The notes: a model not told the origin generated them from the sequence alone. A stretch of 64,000 bases of DNA from Acidimicrobiaceae bacterium (GCA_024641005.1 JAHEDX010000005.1:28532-92531), one strand, 5' to 3'. Shown: positions 1 through 10,178, counted from the first letter of the stretch. Numbers and translations are program-made.

Positions 1-6
1 GCCTGC

Positions 7-1350
7 GTGGTCGTCAGGCGGATCATCGGAGCCGTACACAATCCAGCGCAGCTCGTGCTCGCAGCGTTCGTGATGTTGATCCTCGTCGGCACGCTCCTGC
101 TGCGTCTGCCGTTCGCCGTCGATTCCGGTCTTCGCCACCCAGGTTTGCTCGATTCGCTGTTCTGGGCGACATCGGCGACAACGGTCACCGGGCTCGGCAC
201 GGTCGACGTCTCGACGTTCTCGTTGTTCGGCGAACTCGTGCTACTCGCCCTGATCCAGCTCGGCGGCTTCGGCATCATGACGATCGGCTCGGTGCTGGCC
301 CTCGTCGCCTCCCGACGCCTGGGCCTGCGCCAACGAATGCTCGCCCAAGCCGAAATCGGAGCGGTCGACATCGGCGAGCTTCGATACCTCATCTCGGCGA
401 TCGCCAAGATCACGCTCCTGGTCGAATCGTCGATCGCTCTGATCTTGTTCATCCACCTCTCGACCACCGGCGACGACAGCCTCGGCAGAGCGGCCTACAG
501 CGCGATCTTCCATGCCGTGTCGGCGTTCAACAATGCCGGGATCTCGCTCTACTCCGACAGCCTGACCCGGTTCGCCGGCGACCCGTTGGTGGTGTTCCCG
601 ATCACGGCTGCGTTCGTGATCGGTGGGCTCGGCTTCCCGATCCTCGTCGAGTTCCGCAAACGGGTGCCACCGAGGAAATGGAGCCTGCACACCCGTATCA
701 CGCTCGGCGCCACGGTGGTCTTGCTGATCGCCGGACCGCTGCTGGTGCTGGTGTTCGAATGGACCAACGTCGCGACCCTCGGCCCGATGGGGGTCTGGGA
801 CAAGCTGCAGGCAGCCTGGTTCCAGGGCGTCACGCCACGAACGGCGGGTTTCAACACCATCGACATCGGCGCCCAGCGTGAACCGACGTTGAACATCATG
901 ACCGGCCTCATGTTCATCGGCGCCGGCCCGGCCTCCACCAGCGGCGGCATCAAGGTCACCACCTTCGCGGTGCTCGGCTTCGCGATGTGGTCGGAAGTGA
1001 GGGGCGACAACGACATCAACGTGTTCAACCGTCGCCTCCCGGTGCAAGTGGTGCGTCAGGCGATGACCGTCGCGTTGTTGTCGGTCGGCACCGTCTTTGC
1101 CGGGGCGATCGCACTCACCGCGATGTCGTCGTTCAGCTTCACCCAGACCCTGTTCGAAGCCACTTCGGCATTCGGCACCGTCGGGCTGTCGACCGGCATC
1201 ACCAACTCGCTCCCCGGCGCCGGACAGTTCCTGTTGGTGCTGATCATGCTCACCGGCCGTATCGGCCCCGTCACATTCGTCACTGCACTCGCGCTGCGAC
1301 AACGCAGTCGCGCCTACCGTTTCCCAGAAGAGCGACCGATCATCGGTTGA
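7..1350 (+). CDS. ktrB: TrkH/KtrB family potassium uptake membrane protein
   Basis: 447-aa multi-TM protein with TrkH/KtrB signatures (TSATTVTGLGTVD, GPASTSGGIKVTT, EATSAFGTVGLSTGIT); followed by a TrkA-type protein. Confidence 0.9.
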   Translation: MVVRRIIGAVHNPAQLVLAAFVMLILVGTLLLRLPFAVDSGLRHPGLLDSLFWATSATTVTGLGTVDVSTFSLFGELVLLALIQLGGFGIMTIGSVLALVASRRLGLRQRMLAQAEIGAVDIGELRYLISAIAKITLLVESSIALILFIHLSTTGDDSLGRAAYSAIFHAVSAFNNAGISLYSDSLTRFAGDPLVVFPITAAFVIGGLGFPILVEFRKRVPPRKWSLHTRITLGATVVLLIAGPLLVLVFEWTNVATLGPMGVWDKLQAAWFQGVTPRTAGFNTIDIGAQREPTLNIMTGLMFIGAGPASTSGGIKVTTFAVLGFAMWSEVRGDNDINVFNRRLPVQVVRQAMTVALLSVGTVFAGAIALTAMSSFSFTQTLFEATSAFGTVGLSTGITNSLPGAGQFLLVLIMLTGRIGPVTFVTALALRQRSRAYRFPEERPIIG

Positions 1351-1369
1351 TCGGCCCAAGGAGCACAAG

Positions 1370-2080
1370 ATGTCCGACAAGATCATCCACACCATGCTGA
1401 GCGGGCTGACGTCCGACCGCATCGAACACCGAGGCGAGATCATCGTGATCGGTCTGGGCCGCTTCGGATCATCGCTCGCCAGCACCTTGACCGAGCTCGG
1501 CTACGAGGTCCTCGGCGTGGATTCGAGCGAGGACAAGGTGCAGGAGCACGCGGGGATGCTCACCCATGTCGTGCAGGCGGACACCACCAGCGAACGGGCG
1601 CTCAGGCAGATCGGAGCCGCAGACGCGATCACCGCTGTCGTGTGCATCGGAACCGGCATCGAGGCCAGCGTGCTCACCACCACCGCATTGGTCGACCTGG
1701 GAGTCAAGAACATCTGGGCCAAGGCGATCACCGACTCGCACGGCCGCATCCTGCAACGGGTGGGCGCACACCATGTCGTGTTCCCGGAAGCCGAGATGGG
1801 CAGCCGGGTCGCCCACCTCGTCACCGGCCAGATGCTCGAGTTCCTGGCGCTCGACGACAACTTCGTGATCGCCGAGTTGATCGCACCCGACGAGCTGATC
1901 GGCGTGCCCCTCGGCGAGTCGAATCTGCGCGCCACCTACAAGGTGACCGTCGTGTGCGTGAAGCCCGCCACCGGCCAGTTCACCTACGCTGATCGCGAGA
2001 CCATCTTGGACAAGAGCGACCTGATCGTGATCGCCGGCCACCGCGCCGATGTGGAACGCTTCACCGAAACCGACCACTGA
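1370..2080 (+). CDS. ktrA: TrkA/KtrA family potassium channel regulatory protein (RCK_N/RCK_C)
   Basis: Rossmann motif VIGLGRFGSSLASTL, TrkA-C-like C-terminus, adjacent to ktrB. Confidence 0.9.
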   Translation: MSDKIIHTMLSGLTSDRIEHRGEIIVIGLGRFGSSLASTLTELGYEVLGVDSSEDKVQEHAGMLTHVVQADTTSERALRQIGAADAITAVVCIGTGIEASVLTTTALVDLGVKNIWAKAITDSHGRILQRVGAHHVVFPEAEMGSRVAHLVTGQMLEFLALDDNFVIAELIAPDELIGVPLGESNLRATYKVTVVCVKPATGQFTYADRETILDKSDLIVIAGHRADVERFTETDH

Positions 2081-2116
2081 TCAGCCGTTGTTCGCGGCAG
2101 ATCGGACGACGTCGCA

Positions 2117-3322
2117 TCAGCGCCGTTCGAGCGCCTCTGCCAGCACCTCGGGGAACCGGTCGGGGGTGCATGCCATCACCGTGGCTCCGAGTGCGACGAG
2201 GTCTGCTGCGGCACGCTGATCGTGCACGGGTGCCCCCTCGTCGCTGAGCGCGAGCAAGCACAGCACCGTGACGCCCGACCGGATCAGCTGGGCGACCCGG
2301 GTGCGCATCAGCTCGGCATTGCCCCCCTCGAAGAGATCGCTGATCAAGACGAGCACGGTGTCGTCGGGACGGGTGACGAGTTGGCGGCAGTACCCCAATG
2401 CCTCAGCGATGTCGGTGCCTCCACCGAGCTGGACACCGAACAACACGTCGACCGGGTCGTGGAGCACCGGTGTCAGGTCGGTGATACTGGTGTCGAACGC
2501 GATCAACCTGGTCTGCAGCGCCGGGAGCTGGGCGAGCACGGCACCGAACAGCGACGCGTAGACCACGCTGTCGGCCATCGAACCCGACTGGTCGACGGCG
2601 ATCACGACGTCTTTGGCAAGGCTGCGTTGGCGGCGGCCGAAACCGACCAGGCGCTCGGGGATGACGGTGCGGTACTGCGGCTGGTAGTGGCGCAGGTTGG
2701 CATGCACCGTACGAAGCCAGTCGACGTCACCAGGACGTGGTCGCCTGGATCGGTTGGCTCGTGCCAGTGCACCGTGTACTGCGACACGAGTGCGATCGGT
2801 CAGTCGTTCTTCGAGTTGCTCGAGCACTCGAGCGATCACCTGGCGAGCTGTCGAACGGGTCTCGTCGGGCAGCAGGTGGTTCAACTCGACGAGCAAGGTC
2901 ACGAGGTGGATGTCGGGCTCGATCGACTCGAGCAACTCGGGTTCGAGCAGCAGCTGACGAAGGTCGAGCCGTTCGATCGCGTCGCGCTGCATCACCTGTA
3001 CGACCGGCTTGGGGAAGTAGGTGCGGATGTCACCGAGCCAACGCGCGACCCGTGGCGCCGAACGACCGAGCCCCCCTGCCTTGCCGCTGCCACGACCACC
3101 GGAGCGCTGCTGCGCCCCCTGCTGGTCGTACACCGCCGCCATCGTGGCGTCGATGTGCACATCGTCGCCGCCGAGCTCGCTGCCGGTTCCGTCGGCGTCG
3201 CCACCCCCGAGGACGAGCCTCCAACGCCGCAAGCGTTCTGCCTCGGACACGTGCAAGGCGCCCACGCCATCGGCCGGCGAGCGTTCGGAATCGGTCGGGC
3301 GAGCGCCGTCGACCGCACTCAT
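2117..3322 (-). CDS. VWA domain-containing protein with intact MIDAS
   Basis: VIAVDQSGSMADS, GGGTDIAEAL, ISDLFEGG; ATG at 3322 overlaps the stop of the upstream DUF5682 gene (ATGA), so the longer 936-aa ORF is not used. Confidence 0.85.
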   Translation of the reverse strand: MSAVDGARPTDSERSPADGVGALHVSEAERLRRWRLVLGGGDADGTGSELGGDDVHIDATMAAVYDQQGAQQRSGGRGSGKAGGLGRSAPRVARWLGDIRTYFPKPVVQVMQRDAIERLDLRQLLLEPELLESIEPDIHLVTLLVELNHLLPDETRSTARQVIARVLEQLEERLTDRTRVAVHGALARANRSRRPRPGDVDWLRTVHANLRHYQPQYRTVIPERLVGFGRRQRSLAKDVVIAVDQSGSMADSVVYASLFGAVLAQLPALQTRLIAFDTSITDLTPVLHDPVDVLFGVQLGGGTDIAEALGYCRQLVTRPDDTVLVLISDLFEGGNAELMRTRVAQLIRSGVTVLCLLALSDEGAPVHDQRAAADLVALGATVMACTPDRFPEVLAEALERR

Positions 3323-5520
3323 GCCGCACCGCTGCGATCGTCGACGGCGAGACCCAGCATGTGTCGAACCGTGCGCAACGCAGCCGAGACCCGGGCGTCG
3401 TCGAGGCCCGGCCCGAACCCGACAGGCACCTCGCGTGCCTCGCCGGCGACCAAGCGTCCGATCTGGCGACGCTCGGCCGCTTCGAACGACCCGAACGTAC
3501 GCCGGAGCAACGGCACCGTCTCGTCGAACGCCTGTGGGTCGAGTGACGACAACCATCGATCGACCACCGCACGCAGGTCGGCGTCGTGCAGCAGGACGGT
3601 GCCGCTGCCGGCAAGGAACCCCTCGACGAACGCGGCGCCGACGGCCGGAGGGGTTCCCGACGACAGGGCGCGGCCCAGCCGGAGTTCGACGCGGCGTCCC
3701 TCCCACTGTCCGCTGTCGTGCAGGATGCGGGTCGCCCTGCCGTGGACCCGGCCGTGTCCGCCGCCTTCGCTGAGGCGTTCGAGCACCTCGGGGAAGGCGC
3801 GGCGGCGGGCCCGATGGTCGACGAGAGCGAGCGCGTGCTGCACCCCGCTGAGGCGCTCGACCATGACTGCCGCGGCGTCGTCGTCGAGCGAGGTGCATGC
3901 GGGCACGACACCGGCGAGCACCCTGACGACCAGCCCATCGAAGACCGACGCGACCACCTCGGCATCGGTGGCGCGTACGTCGCCATAGCGCTGGGCCTGA
4001 GCGAGCGGGCCGAGGGCCGACATCAACTGGCCGACATCGGGATCGTCGGCCGCTCGGGTGGCGAGTTGGTGAACGACCGGGTCGATCGCGTCGGGCAACG
4101 AGGCGAGCAACGCCAGGTCGAGCGTTGCAGCGATCTCGACGAGACTGCTGGCGACGCGTGAGCGTTCGACCAACCGATTGGTGGCCGCACGTTCGACCGT
4201 GGTGCCGTAGCCGGCGAACTCGATGATGCGGATCGACCACTCGGGCCGCCACGCCAGACTCCAGGTCTCGCGGAACGTGCCGCTGCTGCCCCGACCCTGT
4301 TCGAGCGTGCCCCATGGCACCCCGATCGCAGCGAGCTGGTGCAGCAGGTGCGACCGACGTAGGCCGTTCGGCGTACGCAGGTCGAGCTCGATCGACTGGT
4401 CGGCGGCGGCGGGCTTGAGACGGGCGGTTCGCTGACGCTTGGCGAGATCGCGTGCCAGCGGAACCTGGGGGGCATCGTCGGGCACCGCCCCGATCGCGGT
4501 ACCGACCACCAGCTGTCGACGAACCAGGGGAAGGCCGCCCATCACCGTGTCGGCGGCGTCGAGCACCTCGTCGAGGCCCGGGCGCGGTCGCCCCCGCATC
4601 GTCGCCAAGGTGTCGGCGATGCGGGTTGCCGCGATCAGGTGATCGGGCGACGCAGACATGTCGGCACGGCGCAGCACCCTGGCGGCATCGACGAAGAAGC
4701 GGGCCGTACCGTCTGGGCCTGGATGGCGGAACACGTGGTCGTACCAGCCGGGGCTGCGCACTCCGGCGCCGTATCCGCTGGCAGCAGCGAGTCGCTCGTG
4801 TGTCCAGGGCACCCAGCTGACAGCGACCTTGACCTTGGGGAGACCGCGCAACGTGGCTGCGTCGGCGGTCGCCGACGTCGCTGCGGCCGCCGTGACGTCG
4901 AGCGCAGGGACGTGCCACGCGCCACACACGACGACGATCGTGTCGTGACCCTCCTTGATCGCCGCCCTGATCCGCTTGCGCATGTGCGCCTCGCGGCGTT
5001 CCTCGCCGAGCGACGGCACCGTGCCTGATCGCAGCGCAGCCATCGCCTCACCCACGGCGTGGAACGCGGTGAGGCCGTCGCCGCGATGTTCGATCACGTC
5101 GTCCCACCACCGTTCGGCGTCGGGTTCGCCGGCCGCAGCGGCCAGTGCACCGAGCGGATCGACCGGCACGTCCGACTGGATCAGCGCCTGGTCGTCGCCG
5201 CCGTGGGCCAGGGTGTTCGCGAGCGGCAGATCGATCGCTTCGACCCGGACGCCTCGTTCGTTCGCCCAACGAACCGCCTGCCATTCGGGACTGAACGACG
5301 CGAGCGGAGCGAACACCGCCCGACGCGGGTCATCGACGACATGACCGAGCAGCGCCACGGGCGGGTCGAGGCCGAACTCGCCGATCCAACGGAAGGCCGC
5401 CGTGGTCTCGGCGGGCGACTCGACCAGCACGACTCCTGGTTGCAGCTGGTCGAGCGCTCCGACCACCGACCGCGCCGAACCAGGCCCGTGATGCCTGACG
5501 CCCAGCAGGTGCAGTTCCAT
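3319..5520 (-). CDS. DUF5682 family protein (TraB/EreA/ChaN-like motifs)
   Basis: Starts MELHLLGVRHHGPGSARS; LVESPAETTAAF; VVVCGAWHVPAL; between MoxR ATPase and VWA genes. Confidence 0.75.
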   Translation of the reverse strand: MELHLLGVRHHGPGSARSVVGALDQLQPGVVLVESPAETTAAFRWIGEFGLDPPVALLGHVVDDPRRAVFAPLASFSPEWQAVRWANERGVRVEAIDLPLANTLAHGGDDQALIQSDVPVDPLGALAAAAGEPDAERWWDDVIEHRGDGLTAFHAVGEAMAALRSGTVPSLGEERREAHMRKRIRAAIKEGHDTIVVVCGAWHVPALDVTAAAATSATADAATLRGLPKVKVAVSWVPWTHERLAAASGYGAGVRSPGWYDHVFRHPGPDGTARFFVDAARVLRRADMSASPDHLIAATRIADTLATMRGRPRPGLDEVLDAADTVMGGLPLVRRQLVVGTAIGAVPDDAPQVPLARDLAKRQRTARLKPAAADQSIELDLRTPNGLRRSHLLHQLAAIGVPWGTLEQGRGSSGTFRETWSLAWRPEWSIRIIEFAGYGTTVERAATNRLVERSRVASSLVEIAATLDLALLASLPDAIDPVVHQLATRAADDPDVGQLMSALGPLAQAQRYGDVRATDAEVVASVFDGLVVRVLAGVVPACTSLDDDAAAVMVERLSGVQHALALVDHRARRRAFPEVLERLSEGGGHGRVHGRATRILHDSGQWEGRRVELRLGRALSSGTPPAVGAAFVEGFLAGSGTVLLHDADLRAVVDRWLSSLDPQAFDETVPLLRRTFGSFEAAERRQIGRLVAGEAREVPVGFGPGLDDARVSAALRTVRHMLGLAVDDRSGAA

Positions 5521-5524
5521 GAGG

Positions 5525-6619
5525 TCAGTCGAGGGCGCGACACGCCTCGTAGAAGTCGCCCCACCCCTCGCGTCGGGCCACGACCGCCTCGAGGTACTCG
5601 CGCCAGGCAACACCGTCGTGCAGCGGGTCGCGGACGACGGCACCGACCACGCCGGCCGCGATGTCGTCGGGCGACAACGTTCCGTTGCCGAAATGCGTGG
5701 CGAGCGACAACCCGTTCGTGACGACCGAGATCGCCTCGGCCGTCGACAGCGTGCCGCTGGGGACCTTGAGGCTCGTACCACCGTCGGCCGTGACGCCGTC
5801 GCGCAGCTCTCGGAACACGGTGACGACCCGGCGGATCTCGTCAGCGGCCGGGGCGATCGGCGGCAACCGGAGCGCCGTGCCGAGCTCGTTGACCCGCTGC
5901 GCGACGATCGCCATCTCCTCGTCGGCGGAGTCGGGCAACGGGAGCACCACCGTGTTGAATCGGCGGCGCAACGCCGACGACAGGTCGTTGACGCCGCGGT
6001 CGCGGTCGTTGGCCGTGGCGATCACGTTGAACCCTCGGGTGGCAGCAACCTCGGAGTTCAGCTCGGGCACCGGCATCGACTTCTCGGACAACGCCGTGAC
6101 CAGCGCATCCTGCACGTCGGACGGCATGCGCGTGAGTTCTTCGACACGAGCGATCGAGCCGAGCTGCATCGCTCGGTAGATCGGACTCGGAACGAGCGCA
6201 GCCTCGCTGGGCCCCTCGGCCAGCAGGCGGGCGTAGTTCCACCCGTAACGGAGCGTCTCTTCCGTGGTGCCCGCCGTGCCCTGCACGAGCAGCGTCGAAT
6301 CGCCGCTGATCGCAGCGGCGAGGTGCTCGCTGACCCAGGTCTTGGCCGTGCCCGGCACACCGAGCAACAGCAGTGCCCGGTCGGTGGCCAGTGTGGCGAC
6401 GGCGATCTCCATCAGGCGTCGCTTGCCGACATATTTCGGCACGATCACCGTGCCGTCGGCGAGCGACCCACCGACGAGATAGTTGACCACCGCCCACGGC
6501 GACAACCGCCAGTTCGGTGGTCGCTCGCGATCGTCGGCCGCAGCGAGCGCCGCCAGTTCGGAGGCGTGCTGTACCTCCGCATGCGGCCTGAGAATCTCGG
6601 TGGCATCGGTCGAACCCAT
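5525..6619 (-). CDS. MoxR-like AAA+ ATPase
   Basis: Walker A GVPGTAKTW; GFNVIATANDRDRGVNDLSSALRRRF sensor/arginine finger region. Confidence 0.88.
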   Translation of the reverse strand: MGSTDATEILRPHAEVQHASELAALAAADDRERPPNWRLSPWAVVNYLVGGSLADGTVIVPKYVGKRRLMEIAVATLATDRALLLLGVPGTAKTWVSEHLAAAISGDSTLLVQGTAGTTEETLRYGWNYARLLAEGPSEAALVPSPIYRAMQLGSIARVEELTRMPSDVQDALVTALSEKSMPVPELNSEVAATRGFNVIATANDRDRGVNDLSSALRRRFNTVVLPLPDSADEEMAIVAQRVNELGTALRLPPIAPAADEIRRVVTVFRELRDGVTADGGTSLKVPSGTLSTAEAISVVTNGLSLATHFGNGTLSPDDIAAGVVGAVVRDPLHDGVAWREYLEAVVARREGWGDFYEACRALD

Positions 6620-6682
6620 CGCGTCAGACGTTACCCACCGGGTGCAACAGTCCCCGATGGGTAGGCCGTGCATACTGTCGTG

Positions 6683-7075
6683 ATGGTGGGACGGCGGAGC
6701 ACCGATCACTCGTTCGTCGACGCACTCGTCGAGTTCGCGCTCTCGTTGCCGGAGGCGTGGCCCGACGCACCGTGGGGTGATCGTGTGACGAAGGTCGGCA
6801 AGAAGATCTTCCTGTTCGCCAGCGGGCCCGATTCAGACCGGCCGGTGATCACCACCAAGCTGCCGGAGTCGCGCGACCATGCGCTGAGCTATCCCGAGGC
6901 GTTTCCGACGCGCTACGGGCTGGGCAAACACGGGTGGGTGACGATCTTCGTCGACACCGTGCCCACCGAGGAGCGCGACGTCCTGTTCGACTTCGTCGAG
7001 GAGAGCTATCGGGCGGTCGCCCCGAAGACCCTCGTCAAACGCCTCGACACCGAACTCGCCGACGGCGCCCGCTGA
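6683..7075 (+). CDS. MmcQ/YjbR family DNA-binding-like protein
   Basis: LSLPEAWPDAPWGDRVTKVGKKIFLF...GWVTIF pattern of the MmcQ/YjbR family. Confidence 0.7.
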   Translation: MVGRRSTDHSFVDALVEFALSLPEAWPDAPWGDRVTKVGKKIFLFASGPDSDRPVITTKLPESRDHALSYPEAFPTRYGLGKHGWVTIFVDTVPTEERDVLFDFVEESYRAVAPKTLVKRLDTELADGAR

Positions 7076-7329
7076 ACAAACGGGCCCCACACAAGGGCTC
7101 GACCCGTTCTGTTCAGCACTCTGCCGCACCGTCCCAGCGAAACGCTGCACAGAACGGGTGACTTGACGCGTGGGAGGACCGGTTTCACCGATCTCAGCGA
7201 GCTGGGGTCCCCGGCGAACCGCGTGAGGTGTCTCCCGACAGCTCGACGGACCGCCACTGGCTGCGACTGGGCACGATTCCTCGCTGGCCGACATGATCGC
7301 GAATCTGCGCTGCGTGCCATAGTGACGGG

Positions 7330-7869
7330 ATGATCGAACTGGTGCTGACCATCATCGGGCGCGACCGGGCAGGTGTCGTTGCTTCCCTGGCCGACGTGGT
7401 CCGCTTTCACGACGGCAACTGGAAGCGCAGCGAGTTGGCCGAGATCGCGGGAACGTTCGCCGGCGTCGTGGTGGTGGAGGTCGGCGACGACCGGGTCGAC
7501 GAACTGCTCACCAACCTGCTGGTATTGCGTGACCAGGGTCTGCACGTGACGGCCCAGCAGGTCGAGGAACCCACCGTTGCACCCGACGCCGACGAGGTGC
7601 GCCTGCGACTCACCGGTGATGACCGACCGGGCGTGGTGCATGAGATCTCCACCGCGATCAGCGAACACGGAATCAGCATCTCGCGTCTGGGCACGGTCAC
7701 CGACTTGCCAGGCAAGGATGGCGGCAAGGGGTTCGAGATCACCGTCCAGTTGACCGTGCCGGTCGGGGCCGACGTCGACGCTGCGCTCGATTCGATCGGC
7801 GAGCTCGCCGTCAGCTTGGGCATCACCCTGCACGTGGAAGACCTGACGGGCAACGACGGGGACGAATAG
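7330..7869 (+). CDS. ACT domain protein (glycine cleavage regulator GcvR-like)
   Basis: Two ACT-like repeats (VLTIIGRDRAGVVASLADVV; LRLTGDDRPGVVHEISTAI). Confidence 0.75.
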   Translation: MIELVLTIIGRDRAGVVASLADVVRFHDGNWKRSELAEIAGTFAGVVVVEVGDDRVDELLTNLLVLRDQGLHVTAQQVEEPTVAPDADEVRLRLTGDDRPGVVHEISTAISEHGISISRLGTVTDLPGKDGGKGFEITVQLTVPVGADVDAALDSIGELAVSLGITLHVEDLTGNDGDE

Positions 7870-7926
7870 CCGGAACCGCGCTTTCGCGGACCGGACGAAC
7901 GTCGCTGACGCTCACTCGCAGGTGGG

Positions 7927-8715
7927 TCACACAGCGGCACCGAGTTCGGTGAGCATGCGGTGACGCAGGCTCGCGAGGTCGGCGAGCGCCACCGCCAGCC
8001 CGACGTGAGCCGTGCCGAAGGTCGCTGTCGCGTTCGGCAACACCTCAGGGCGACAACGGGCGAAGAGGTTCACCAGCACGGCCCGGTGGGGCGGGCCGAA
8101 CTCGCCGGCATCGAAACCCTGCGCCAACCGGCGCACGAAGATGTGGGCATCTGCCACCAGCAGCTCGGCCAGCTCGGGGGGCACCGGCAACTCGGGGAGG
8201 GTGGCCACCGACTCGGCCGACACGGTCTTGCCGGTCGTCGCGGCGAGCGACGGAACGTGATCGACGAGCCAACTGGCGAGAGGCCCACCCGCGAGAGCGA
8301 CCCGCGCCCGTCGCGTCGCGTCGTTGCGATGACGCTGGAGCAACTCGACCAGCCCGTCGGGAGGCACGCGCATCCCGCGCTGGACCACCGTGAGCACCCA
8401 TTCGTCTTCGAGCACTGGCCACTCGGCCACCAGCGTGCGCCAGGTGGCCACCGCGGCCGCGCTGCAGCACAGCCGCTGATCGGCCTCGGGCATCTGCAAC
8501 CGGGGGGCAGGTGGGCCGGCGACGAATGCCGCTCGACGCACAGCAGCGACTGCGCCGACGGCCGCCAACATGCGCGACGCCCCGTCGGGGCGAACCGTGT
8601 CGTCGACCAGATCGGCGATCGGCCCGGCAGGCGGCATCGGCGGTTCACGCCGATCGGTACCCAGCAGCGCCGCCGTGACCAGCTCGTGCCAATAGGCGTC
8701 GAGATCAGAATTCAC
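7927..8715 (-). CDS. DUF5691-like protein
   Basis: GTG at 8715 (VNSDLDAYWHELVTAALLGTDRREPP); GTGA overlap with the upstream SWIM gene; DUF5691 assignment from context and N-terminal pattern. Confidence 0.6.
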   Translation of the reverse strand: MNSDLDAYWHELVTAALLGTDRREPPMPPAGPIADLVDDTVRPDGASRMLAAVGAVAAVRRAAFVAGPPAPRLQMPEADQRLCCSAAAVATWRTLVAEWPVLEDEWVLTVVQRGMRVPPDGLVELLQRHRNDATRRARVALAGGPLASWLVDHVPSLAATTGKTVSAESVATLPELPVPPELAELLVADAHIFVRRLAQGFDAGEFGPPHRAVLVNLFARCRPEVLPNATATFGTAHVGLAVALADLASLRHRMLTELGAAV

Positions 8716-10178
8716 GACGCACCAACGAACGATGATTCGGCACGAGGACCGAGATCGAGCGCGCGGTCGGCGAGGTGCACCGTGAGCAGGCGAACACCCC
8801 ACGGCGTCCATTCGATCGTCATGTCGACGCCCGTGTCGTCGGGCGCTCCGGCGCATGCCCCCAGCAGCGCGCCGAGCGATCGGTCGTCGCCCTGCAGCGG
8901 CAGCGAGCCGGTGGCGTCGGTGAGCACCCAACGCCCGTCGAGCATCGACGGCGCCGCCCGCACCGTGGCCGGGTACCGCTCGAGCCAGGGCTCGGCGGCG
9001 ACGGCGCTGCCGATCGCGTCGCACGCCGCTGCGATGGTGGCGGCCGCCGGAGTGGTGAAGGGAAGCGGGTCGGCGTATCGACGCCCGGCCAGCGCTCTCA
9101 ACGATCCGCCGGGATATCGATGCAGATCGGCGTGCACCACCGTGCCGACGGTGAACGAGTCGTCGAGGCTCTGCTGATATGCCGCGAACGACAACAACAT
9201 CGCCCAGTTGCCGGACCGCACCCCGCGGACCCACAAGCGGCGAACCTCGATGCGATCCTCACGGGTGTCGCTGCGTCCGGCGATGAACCACTCGTCGGTC
9301 TCGGGCACGCCGCCGAGCACGTCGGCCTGGCGCACCTGCCACCCCGACGCGGTCGCAACCGCATCAGCCAGCGGGCCCGGCAGTGTCGGCAATCGGCGAC
9401 CAGCCTGAGCGATCAGGTGCAGCAGCCCCAGCTCGGCGAGCACCTCGGCATGCCAGTCGGGGCCGGCGCCGACGAGACCCGCGAGACGACGAACCCGGTT
9501 GGCCAGCGAGCCCGCACGCGCGTCGACCAGGCGGGCAGCGAGCGCGTCCCACGTGCCATACCGGGCCAGTGCCGGGTCGGCCAGACCGGTGCGCATGCGG
9601 TCTTCGAGCCATCGGTCGAGTTCGGTCAATCCTTCCATCATGCGAGCGACGCGTTCGTCGCGTGACCGATCGAGTTCGTCACGATCGGTTGGCCGGGCCT
9701 CGTCGGGAGCGCCGCCCGGTCCATCACCGGCCGAACCCGGTGAGACACCGTCGGCGGCATCGCTCGAGCCTGCGCCGGCGGCCACGTCTGCTGCATCGTC
9801 AGCCGTACGGGAACGACGGTCGCGGCGGGTGATCCACGACCCGACCGACTCGGGTCGCAACGCGTCAGGCACGCCACCGCGCACCCACAGCAGCAGCAGC
9901 GCCAGCGCGTGCTTGCAGGGATGCTTGCGACTGGGGCACGTGCAGCGCCATGCGACCTCGACGTGATCGACGGCCGTGTCGTAGGGCTCGGCGCCCGAGC
10001 CGCGACAACGACCCCACAGCGCACGCTCGTCGGCTCCCGATGCCGACCACTGGCCGACGTCTGCCAGCGGTTCGGCAGCCGCGACCGAGCGGGGCGACGG
10101 GGCGACCGCGACCACCTGTTCGACGGTCCATCGCTTCACCTCGGCCACGAGGGCAACGGTAGCGAGCGGGTGTTCCAA
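8712..10178 (-). CDS. SWIM zinc finger domain-containing protein
   Basis: WRCTCPSRKHPCKHALALLLLWV (CxC...CxH SWIM motif). Confidence 0.82.
   Translation of the reverse strand: MEHPLATVALVAEVKRWTVEQVVAVAPSPRSVAAAEPLADVGQWSASGADERALWGRCRGSGAEPYDTAVDHVEVAWRCTCPSRKHPCKHALALLLLWVRGGVPDALRPESVGSWITRRDRRSRTADDAADVAAGAGSSDAADGVSPGSAGDGPGGAPDEARPTDRDELDRSRDERVARMMEGLTELDRWLEDRMRTGLADPALARYGTWDALAARLVDARAGSLANRVRRLAGLVGAGPDWHAEVLAELGLLHLIAQAGRRLPTLPGPLADAVATASGWQVRQADVLGGVPETDEWFIAGRSDTREDRIEVRRLWVRGVRSGNWAMLLSFAAYQQSLDDSFTVGTVVHADLHRYPGGSLRALAGRRYADPLPFTTPAAATIAAACDAIGSAVAAEPWLERYPATVRAAPSMLDGRWVLTDATGSLPLQGDDRSLGALLGACAGAPDDTGVDMTIEWTPWGVRLLTVHLADRALDLGPRAESSFVGAS

Noticed and set aside
241-1485. 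414-aa minus-strand ORF opposite ktrB
   Set aside because: Low-complexity charged translation antisense to a clear TrkH gene
3323-4927. N-terminal extension of the 936-aa ORF at 2117-4927 (-)
   Set aside because: Arg/Pro-rich out-of-frame shadow of the DUF5682 gene; the true VWA start fits the ATGA overlap at 3322
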